From assembly GCA_009360885.1 (NCBI GenBank), contig SPEL01000003.1:422924-486923 (forward strand): a stretch of 64,000 bases of DNA, read 5' to 3'. The stretch's first letter is position 1, and each line of letters begins with the position of its first letter. The DNA is from Sphingobium sp. Lineage in GTDB: Bacteria > Pseudomonadota > Alphaproteobacteria > Sphingomonadales > Sphingomonadaceae. The position numbers were made by a program, and so were the translations under genes. This document shows, one piece after another, positions 58,296-64,000 of the stretch. Under the pieces are notes generated by a model. That model was not told the origin of the DNA and did not search any database. It saw only the letters and a list, made by a program, of their open reading frames with translations.

Positions 58296-58319
58296 AGGCG
58301 GTCTGCGGGCCGCCTTTTT
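58296..58319 (+). terminator. Rho-independent terminator of rpsD
   Basis: AGGCGG, an 8-base loop, CCGCCT and a T-run (TTTTTC then TTTT) lie 30 bases after the rpsD stop. Confidence 0.85.
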
Positions 58320-58469
58320 CTTTTGCGCCCCCTCCCCGCACATATGGGTGCTTGCAGTTCAATAGCGCTGCGTGCAACAGTCCCCGTCATCATGACCCGG
58401 CGACAATCATGCGCCGCAGGTCACAACATAGCTGGGCGGACTATGACGCCAGCCCATGCTAACAGGATG

Positions 58470-60152
58470 ATGAGGAATTATCTCGTGCGTATCACTTCTT
58501 CGTTGCTGGCGATTGCGCTTACCGGCACCATATTAGCAAGCCCGGCCCATGCGCGCACTATTGCGCCAGCCCAGGCCCCATCGCTTTCGCTCGACACCTT
58601 CAAAAAGGTAACGGAAGAACTCTCCTCTGATGCCTTTGAAGGCCGTGCCCCCGGCACCATTGGCGAGGAAAAAACCATCGCCCTGTTGCAGCAGGAATTT
58701 CAGAAAGCTGGCCTCAAACCCGGCAATAATGGTAGTTGGGTTCAGGCTGTGCCGTTGGTGGAAATCACCCCGCAAAACCTCTCCGCCATCACCATCACTG
58801 GCGGAAAAACACCGCCCGCCCTCTCCTTTGGGCAAGACATCGTATACAACACGTCCCGCGTTCTTCCTCGCATCGACATAAAGGATAGCCCGCTGATATT
58901 TGTGGGCTATGGCATTAACGCCCCGGAAAAAGGCTGGAATGATTATGCGGGCCTCGACGTAAAGGGCAAAACCGTTGTCATCCTGATTAACGACCCGGAT
59001 TATGCGATGGAGGGGCTGGACGGCCCGTTTAATGGCCGGGCGATGACCTATTATGGCCGCTGGACCTATAAATATGAGGAAGCCGCCCGTCAGGGCGCTG
59101 CCGCCGCGCTAATCATCCATGATACGGTCCCTGCGGCATATGGATGGAATGTCGTACAATCCGGCTGGGGCAGTTCCCAACTGGTAGCAGACACGCCAGA
59201 GGGAGGTGCGGGCACCGCCCCGCTCGCTAATGGCTGGATATCCCTAGACAAAGCGCGGGAACTGTTCGCCAGTGCCGGTCAGGACCTGAATGCCCAAATG
59301 GCGGCGGCAAAACAACCGGGTTTTAAGGCCTTGGACCTTGGCCAGAAAATCTCTTTCTCGTTCGACACCACCACGAAAAAGACCCTGTCGCACAATGTCA
59401 TTGGCATATTGCCGGGTAAGACCCGCCCGGATGAAGTCGTGCTGCACAGCGCCCATTGGGATCATCTGGGCCGCTGCCCCGCCGCGCCCGATGGCGACGA
59501 TATTTGCAATGGTGCCATTGATAATGCGACCGGCACCGCCGCGCTCGTGACGCTGGCGCAGGCCCACGCCAAGGCAGGCCCGACGGATCGCTCATTGGTA
59601 TTCCTTGCCGTTACGGGGGAAGAATCTGGCCTGCTTGGTTCTGATTACTACGCCGCAAACCCGGTTTATCCGCTAGAAAAAACCGTTGGCGGTATCAATA
59701 TGGATGCGCTGTCCATGGGTGGCCTCGCCCGCAATGTAACGGTCATCGGCAAAGGCAAATCTCAGCTCGACACCTATCTGGAACGCGCCCTTAGCAGCCA
59801 GAAACGCGCATCTGACACCGACCCCTCCCCCGAAAAGGGCTATTATTATCGGTCAGATCATTTCAGCTTCGCCAAGCGCGGCGTGCCAATGCTCTATTTC
59901 GAAGGCGGACAGGATCTGGTGAAGGGCGGCGTAGAAGCCGGGCGTAAGGCCGCCGAAGATTACACCGCTAATCGCTATCATGGTCCCAAGGACGAATATA
60001 ACCCCAATTGGGACTGGTCCGGCGCGATGGCCGATGTTCGGCTTTATTATGATATTGGCCGGGTACTCGTCACCACGACGGACTGGCCAAACTGGACCGA
60101 AGGCGACGAATTCCGCGCCATCCGCGACCAGAGCGCCGCCAGCCGGAAATAA
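58470..60152 (+). CDS. M28-family metallopeptidase (secreted)
   Basis: This 560-residue peptidase has a signal peptide (RITSSLLAIALTGTILASPAHA), a PA insert domain (LIFVGYGINAPEKGWNDYAG) and the M28 catalytic domain with zinc ligands in HSAHWDHLG, GAIDNATGTAAL, GEESGLLGSDYY, NMDAL and RSDHFSFAKRGVP. It cleaves amino-terminal residues in the periplasm or outside; the substrate is unknown. The start at 58470 (or the ATG at 58467) is chosen over the long frame from 58266, which begins in the rpsD terminator region. Confidence 0.9.
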   Translation: MRNYLVRITSSLLAIALTGTILASPAHARTIAPAQAPSLSLDTFKKVTEELSSDAFEGRAPGTIGEEKTIALLQQEFQKAGLKPGNNGSWVQAVPLVEITPQNLSAITITGGKTPPALSFGQDIVYNTSRVLPRIDIKDSPLIFVGYGINAPEKGWNDYAGLDVKGKTVVILINDPDYAMEGLDGPFNGRAMTYYGRWTYKYEEAARQGAAAALIIHDTVPAAYGWNVVQSGWGSSQLVADTPEGGAGTAPLANGWISLDKARELFASAGQDLNAQMAAAKQPGFKALDLGQKISFSFDTTTKKTLSHNVIGILPGKTRPDEVVLHSAHWDHLGRCPAAPDGDDICNGAIDNATGTAALVTLAQAHAKAGPTDRSLVFLAVTGEESGLLGSDYYAANPVYPLEKTVGGINMDALSMGGLARNVTVIGKGKSQLDTYLERALSSQKRASDTDPSPEKGYYYRSDHFSFAKRGVPMLYFEGGQDLVKGGVEAGRKAAEDYTANRYHGPKDEYNPNWDWSGAMADVRLYYDIGRVLVTTTDWPNWTEGDEFRAIRDQSAASRK

Positions 60153-60243
60153 CCGGTACGCCAAGCCATGAAGGGGCTGTTCCTGCGCAGATGATGGAGT
60201 ATAAGCACGCCGCTTATTCCTCATCTGTACCGGAGCCGCCCCT

Positions 60244-61242
60244 ATGACCATCCGTATGCCCGCCGAATGGGAACCCCATGACTGGTTATGGATTGGTTTC
60301 CCGTGGAATCCGCAGGAATGGGGCGGTAATGGCACGCTGATGCGGGCGCAGGACCAGCTCATCGCCTTTGCCGATGCGGTGCGCGCAGGCGGCAGGGGCG
60401 AGGAGGTCCGCGTTGTCTGCACAGATTTGCCCAGTGCTATTATCGCCAAGGCGCTTATTAAATCTGACGCCAAGATCGTTACCGAAAGGCTGGGCGATGT
60501 CTGGTTGCGGGATACCGGCCCCATTGCGGTGGAGCAGACCGATGGCAGCCTCGCCCTCGCGGATTTCGGGTTTAATGGCTGGGGCGGTAAATATGAAATG
60601 CCCGGCGATGAGGATGTTGGCGCCCGCCTCGCCGCAGCGACTGGCCTCCCCACCACATCGGTTCCGCTGATTTTCGAAGGCGGCGCGGTCGACACAGACG
60701 GCACCGGCCTCTTTGTGACAACGCAGCAATGCCTGCTTAACCCCAATCGCAACCCCGACCTCAACGCCAAGCAGATTGAAACACTGCTGGCGGGCAGCCT
60801 TGGCCTCACCGATATGCTGTGGCTGGGCGATGGCCTCGTCAATGACCATACCGATGGCCATGTCGACAACCTCGCCCGCTTTGTGGCACCGGGGGTAATC
60901 GCCATCCCTGAGGCCACCAGCGCCGATGACCCCAATGCCGCCATCTATGCCGATGCCACGGCCCGCGCCCGCGCCCACGGCCTGACGGTTGCATCCATGC
61001 CCTCCCCCGGCAAGGTGGTGGTGGATGGCGAGATTGTCCCCGCCAGCTATATGAACTTCCTGATCGCCAATGCCACTGTCATCGTGCCGGTCTATGGCGT
61101 TCCCAACGATGATGCGGCTGTTCAGGCGCTCGCTGCCTTCTTCCCCGGCCGGGACATCATCCCCCTACCCTCTGATGCCCTCCTCGCCGGTGGTGGCAGC
61201 TTTCACTGCTCCAGCCAGCAAATGCCTTCCGTGCGGGCATGA
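60244..61242 (+). CDS. aguA: Agmatine deiminase
   Basis: This 332-residue enzyme converts agmatine to N-carbamoylputrescine. It has MPAEWEPHDWLWIGFPW at the start, the DVWLRDTGPIAVE and VNDHTDGHVDN blocks of the guanidino-modifying fold, and the catalytic Cys in GGGSFHCSSQQMP at the C-terminus. It is a bit short compared with typical 340-370 residues. It overlaps the next gene by ATGA and is one of two ends of the putrescine route with aguB in the same operon. Confidence 0.93.
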   Translation: MTIRMPAEWEPHDWLWIGFPWNPQEWGGNGTLMRAQDQLIAFADAVRAGGRGEEVRVVCTDLPSAIIAKALIKSDAKIVTERLGDVWLRDTGPIAVEQTDGSLALADFGFNGWGGKYEMPGDEDVGARLAAATGLPTTSVPLIFEGGAVDTDGTGLFVTTQQCLLNPNRNPDLNAKQIETLLAGSLGLTDMLWLGDGLVNDHTDGHVDNLARFVAPGVIAIPEATSADDPNAAIYADATARARAHGLTVASMPSPGKVVVDGEIVPASYMNFLIANATVIVPVYGVPNDDAAVQALAAFFPGRDIIPLPSDALLAGGGSFHCSSQQMPSVRA

Positions 61243-61586
61243 CAAGGCATTTCATCGCAGGCCGTTACATCATGCGGTGCGCGACCATGGCCCTATGCGC
61301 CTGCGCCGCGACAGGGCCAGCCTATGCTCAATGGAGCGTCGGAGAAGATTACCCCGCCAAAGCATTGCGCGAAGGCCGGCAAGGCACCACCCATTATCGC
61401 CTTGTCATCAGCCAGTTGGGTGGCATTGATGATTGCATCATCACCCAATCGAGCGGCCATGCCGATCTGGATGAGGCGACATGCAACATGCTGAAACGCC
61501 GCGCCCGCTTTCGACCGGCCAAAGATGTGCAGGGCCTGCCTATGGGTGATACATATAGCGGCCAAATGATATGGCGGATTCCGTGA
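61239..61586 (+). CDS. Secreted TonB C-terminal domain protein, first of two
   Basis: This 115-residue protein has a signal peptide (CATMALCACAATGPAYAQ with cleavage near AYA-Q) and a TonB C-terminal-like domain (EDYPAKALREGRQGTTHYRL, ITQSSGHADLDEATCNMLK, RRARFRPA). There is no membrane anchor or proline-rich stretch, so it is not a normal energy transducer. It overlaps aguA by four bases and the next gene by 16 bases. Start at 61239 or 61272. Confidence 0.75.
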   Translation: MTRHFIAGRYIMRCATMALCACAATGPAYAQWSVGEDYPAKALREGRQGTTHYRLVISQLGGIDDCIITQSSGHADLDEATCNMLKRRARFRPAKDVQGLPMGDTYSGQMIWRIP

Positions 61587-61948
61587 TTTTTCCCGCGCTG
61601 ACAGTCTTTCCCTTCCTGTTGCTTGCCCAATCTGCTAACGCGCAAAGCGAAACAATGGAAGCGGGGGCCCAGCCCCAAAATACGCGCCCTGCCACCACTT
61701 ATGAGGGCTATCCCGTCACGGCCATGCAGGAACAACGCGAAGGCACCAGCGGCTATGTCTTCTCCATCACTGATGATGGCCAGATGCATAATTGCCAGGT
61801 GACGCAATCATCAGGCCATGCCGATCTGGATGCCGCAACATGCCCCCGGTTGCGCCGCTTCCCGCCGCCCGGTATCATCAGGGACGAGCAGGGAAAAGCC
61901 ATCAAAGCCCGTTACCAAGGTCTTATGTCATGGAAACTGAACCAATGA
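61571..61948 (+). CDS. Secreted TonB C-terminal domain protein, second of two
   Basis: This 125-residue protein is a paralogue of its upstream neighbour: signal peptide (FPFLLLAQSANAQ), then GYPVTAMQEQREGTSGYVFS and VTQSSGHADLDAATCPRLRR. The SSGHADLD motif and the Cys after it are shared by both. It overlaps aguB by ATGA. The pair looks like a local duplication. Confidence 0.75.
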   Translation: MADSVIFPALTVFPFLLLAQSANAQSETMEAGAQPQNTRPATTYEGYPVTAMQEQREGTSGYVFSITDDGQMHNCQVTQSSGHADLDAATCPRLRRFPPPGIIRDEQGKAIKARYQGLMSWKLNQ

Positions 61949-62826
61949 GCCTATCCGCCTCCTCCGTCACTGTCGCCGCGCTGCAACTGGCCTTTACCGA
62001 TGATCGCACCGATAATATCGCGTTGGTCGCCGACCATGTGCGTAAGGCCGCAGCGCGCGGAGCCAAAATCATCCTGCCGCCGGAACTATTCGAAGGCCCC
62101 TATTTCTGCACCGTTGAAGATGAGGCAATCTTTGAACGCGCCCTTCCCTTGAACGAGCATCCCGCCGTCAGCGAAATGCAGAAGCTGGCGAAGGAACTGG
62201 GCGTCTATATCCCCACCAGCTTCTTTGAACGCGATGGACAGCACCATTATAACAGCCTCGCGATGATTGATGATGCAGGCGAGATTATGGGCGTTTACCG
62301 CAAGAGCCACATTCCCGATGGGCCGGGTTATGAGGAGAAATATTATTTCCGCCCCGGCAATAGCGGGTTCAAGGTCTGGCCGACCCGCTATGGCACCATT
62401 GGCGTGGGCATTTGCTGGGACCAATGGTATCCCGAAACGGCCCGCATCATGGCGCTGATGGGGGCAGAGATGCTGTTCTTCCCCACCGCTATCGGGTCTG
62501 AGCCTTATGATGACAGCCTCGACACCAGCCGCATGTGGCGGCGTGCTATGCTGGGCCACGCGGTTTCCAACTGCATGCCGGTAATCGCTGCCAATCGTAT
62601 TGGCGAGGAACCTGTGCCGGGCAGCGAAAGCGCGACGCAGAATTTCTATGGCCACAGCTTCATCACCGATGAATGGGGTGATTTTCTGGCGGATGTGGAA
62701 AACACGCAAAGCGGCGCTCTCGTCGCCACGCTGGACCTTGCCCGCGCGCGCAAGCATCGGGCTGGCATGGGCTTCTTCCGTGATCGCAGGCCCGATTTAT
62801 ACGGCCGACTGGCGCAGGATATTTGA
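61945..62826 (+). CDS. aguB: N-carbamoylputrescine amidase
   Basis: This 293-residue nitrilase-superfamily amidase has the Glu-Lys-Cys triad segments: PPELFEGPYFC, YRKSHIPDGPGYEEKYYF and GVGICWDQWYPE. It turns N-carbamoylputrescine into putrescine, CO2 and ammonia. The ATG at 61945 lies in an ATGA overlap with the gene upstream. Together with aguA it forms a complete agmatine-to-putrescine route. Confidence 0.94.
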   Translation: MSLSASSVTVAALQLAFTDDRTDNIALVADHVRKAAARGAKIILPPELFEGPYFCTVEDEAIFERALPLNEHPAVSEMQKLAKELGVYIPTSFFERDGQHHYNSLAMIDDAGEIMGVYRKSHIPDGPGYEEKYYFRPGNSGFKVWPTRYGTIGVGICWDQWYPETARIMALMGAEMLFFPTAIGSEPYDDSLDTSRMWRRAMLGHAVSNCMPVIAANRIGEEPVPGSESATQNFYGHSFITDEWGDFLADVENTQSGALVATLDLARARKHRAGMGFFRDRRPDLYGRLAQDI

Positions 62827-63363
62827 TTGAGCGCTTTATCTCTTACAGGTGGCGTGTCCGGGGCCACGCAAATCTATATCATTGCGCTGGGGTCTAACCA
62901 ACCACGGTCCCGCACCCGCCCCCCCACAAGACTGGTTGAGGAGGCGATAGAGGCACTGTCCATCGCCCCCTTTCGCCTGTTGGCGCGCTCTCCGATTATC
63001 GAAACGCCCCCCCTTGGCCCGTCAAAGCGGCGCTATGCCAATGCAGCAATCATGGTGGAAACAGCGCAGTTCTTGCCTGACACGCTGCTGCGGCACCTCA
63101 AGGCGATGGAGCGCGCGGCAGGTCGCCGCCCCGGCCTACGGTGGAGCAGCCGCCCGCTCGACCTAGACATTATTGCATGGGGTGGTGGTCGGTGGATTAG
63201 CCCCGGCCTGACCGTTCCGCATAAGGAGTGGAGCAAAAGAATCTTTGTGCTGGAGCCGGTATGCGCGATTGCACCCCGCTGGAAAGACCCGAAAAGCGGG
63301 AAAAGCGTGCGACAAATGCTGGCTACACTTAAAAAACCAAGAAAAATGCGCAAAGGCTGTTGA
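62827..63363 (+). CDS. folK: 2-amino-4-hydroxy-6-hydroxymethyldihydropteridine pyrophosphokinase
   Basis: This 178-residue enzyme of folate synthesis has YIIALGSNQPR, the central ARSPIIETPPLGPSKRRYANAAI-type region, and the Mg-binding SRPLDLDIIAWGG. It begins with a TTG directly after the aguB stop; an internal GTG is also possible. The tail is lysine-rich. It ends about 65 bases before tRNA-Lys. Length is slightly greater than usual. Confidence 0.88.
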   Translation: MSALSLTGGVSGATQIYIIALGSNQPRSRTRPPTRLVEEAIEALSIAPFRLLARSPIIETPPLGPSKRRYANAAIMVETAQFLPDTLLRHLKAMERAAGRRPGLRWSSRPLDLDIIAWGGGRWISPGLTVPHKEWSKRIFVLEPVCAIAPRWKDPKSGKSVRQMLATLKKPRKMRKGC

Positions 63364-63428
63364 CCATTAGGGCGATGCTCATTAGGTGCAGCCTACTTCC
63401 TGCCGGTGCGGCCCTGATCGCACCTTAC

Positions 63429-63504
63429 GGGCCCTTAGCTCAGTCGGTAGAGCAACTGACTTTTAATCAGTAGGTCGCTGGTTCGAACCCAGCAGGGCTC
63501 ACCA
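63429..63504 (+). tRNA. tRNA-Lys (anticodon TTT)
   Basis: Cloverleaf: acceptor GGGCCCT with AGGGCTC, D-arm TAGCTCAGTCGGTAGAGC, anticodon loop CTTTTAA (anticodon TTT), T-loop GTTCGAACC, encoded CCA. Its 3' end faces an integrase gene and is the probable attachment site of an integrative element. Confidence 0.96.
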
Positions 63505-63557
63505 TATTTTTTATAATGTGGTGCATTTTCAAGAATCTCCGTATGGGTTAGCCAATC
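63505..63557. other. Junction between tRNA-Lys and integrase, candidate att region
   Basis: This AT-rich 53-base stretch separates the tRNA 3' end from the integrase stop. An integrative element using tRNA-Lys would leave a copy of the tRNA 3' end as a direct repeat at its far end, outside the window, so the site can only be inferred. Confidence 0.35.
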
Positions 63558-63903
63558 CTATGCGGAATGGTTAGCCAAATTCAATATTTCCATTGCTTTC
63601 ATCGCCATCTTTTTCTGATCGGCAGCAGCTGTGTAATGCGCAACCTCGTTATCGTTGGTATGCCCAGTTATAGATTTTATCATCTGGTTTGAAAGGCCGC
63701 ACTCCGCCATCCGCCGCGCAGCTGCTTTTCGTAACCCATGCATGGTTCGATCTTTAATCCCCGCCTCGACGCATTTTTTCTTGAACCACATGCCAAAGCT
63801 ATCAAGCGTATATGCCTTTCCGCGAGTACTGATGACAAAGGTATCGCGGTCGTCAGGTGTTGATGCCAAAGATCGTGCCAGATTGATGTGGATAGGTATC
63901 ATC
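63558..63903 (-). pseudogene. Tyrosine integrase, C-terminal half, interrupted by IS66
   Basis: The last 114 residues of a phage-type integrase are present: IPIHINLARSLAS, GMWFKKKCVEAGIKD, the catalytic HGLRKAAARRMAE and GHTNDNEVAHYTAA with the Tyr nucleophile. The 5' part is cut off at 63904 by an IS66 end. The ATG at 63902 lies directly against the IS end and is not the true start. The gene points toward tRNA-Lys, the classic layout of an island integrase. Confidence 0.88.
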
Positions 63904-64000
63904 GTAAGCGGGGTCTGCAGGCCGCCTTGCGGATAGTTGTTATGCGGGTTTGATTGTCGCCTTTTGGACGGGGTGGCTGATGGTTGATGATAACGAGATT
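63904..64000 (+). mobile_element. Left end of a third IS66-family element (element C, runs off window)
   Basis: The element begins at GTAAGCGGGGTCTGCAGG, followed by CCGCC, the IS66 terminal repeat seen in elements A and B, and continues with the same sub-terminal sequence (CTTGCGGATAG, then GGGGTGGCTGATG) found before tnpA there. Orientation is opposite to A and B. Only the first 97 bases are visible, and the right end and target duplication lie beyond the window. Confidence 0.9.
63980..64000 (+). CDS. tnpA: IS66 family TnpA, first seven codons
   Basis: ATG GTT GAT GAT AAC GAG ATT lines up with the start of TnpA in elements A and B (MPGDNEI there, MVDDNEI here), with the same GGGGTGG ribosome site. 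The gene continues past the window end. Confidence 0.75.

Noticed and set aside
58266-58469. N-terminal extension of the M28 peptidase
   Set aside because: It includes the rpsD terminator and would bury the signal peptide behind 68 residues.

Overview
The window looks like chromosomal DNA of a Gram-negative alphaproteobacterium, most likely a member of the Sphingomonadales. This is an inference from several things together: a TonB-dependent receptor, an mreBCD-mrdA cluster, the order lon-hupB and ebfC-dnaX-SRP RNA, two-subunit glycyl-tRNA synthetase, pyruvate phosphate dikinase and the general character of the proteins. Nothing in the window fixes genus or species. The middle (about 9.4 to 63.5 kb) is ordinary chromosome, and both ends are accessory DNA.

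Left accessory region (1 to about 9.37 kb): the 3' end of a DUF6338-like gene coupled to a small proline-rich protein; a recombinase-like remnant; an IS66-family element (880-3349) inserted with a perfect 8-bp target duplication into the transposase gene of a second, truncated IS66 element (ending at 5066); debris of two unrelated genes joined head to head; a translationally coupled three-gene operon of unknown function built around a DUF4238 protein, whose last gene is broken; a ParD/ParE toxin-antitoxin pair with a palindromic candidate operator; and an internally deleted integrase fused to the 3' end of an RND metal-efflux gene.

Core region, in order: a P-type cation ATPase; a seven-subunit Mrp-type cation/proton antiporter operon (mrpAB fused, C, D, E, F, G); a thiamin-salvage locus with a TPP riboswitch, a TonB-dependent receptor and TenA, followed by a GntR/UTRA regulator divergent from a PfkB-family kinase; tRNA-Arg; ppdK; glyS and glyQ; a TraB/GumN lipoprotein; rplY, pth and ychF; a truncated hemoglobin and a MaoC protein; mutL divergent from mreB-mreC-mreD-mrdA; a flavin-type stress protein, a small FPASDPP-motif protein and a hypoxanthine/uracil-DNA glycosylase; tRNA-His; hupB and lon; ebfC-dnaX and the SRP RNA; a 2Fe-2S ferredoxin with two tandem cysteine desulfurases; an alpha/beta hydrolase and a YgiN-like monooxygenase; rpiB, glyA, a zinc-ribbon membrane protein, nrdR and a TrmJ-like methyltransferase; an Lrp/AsnC regulator with a palindromic operator facing a small ORF; rpsD; an M28 peptidase; and an agmatine-to-putrescine operon (aguA, two TonB-C-domain secreted proteins, aguB) running into folK.

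Right accessory boundary (63.43 kb to the end): tRNA-Lys (TTT) with the C-terminal half of a tyrosine recombinase facing it, the usual layout of an integrative element in a tRNA gene. The recombinase is cut by a third IS66-type element whose left end starts at 63904 and runs off the window.

Most core genes are tightly packed, often with ATGA overlaps. The points most worth following are the coupled DUF4238 operon, the TPP-riboswitch receptor/TenA/PfkB locus, the nested IS66 pair, the paired TonB-C proteins inside the agmatine operon, and the small ORF opposite the Lrp regulator. Start codons were chosen by eye from ribosome binding sites, gene overlaps and family length; several are marked as uncertain.
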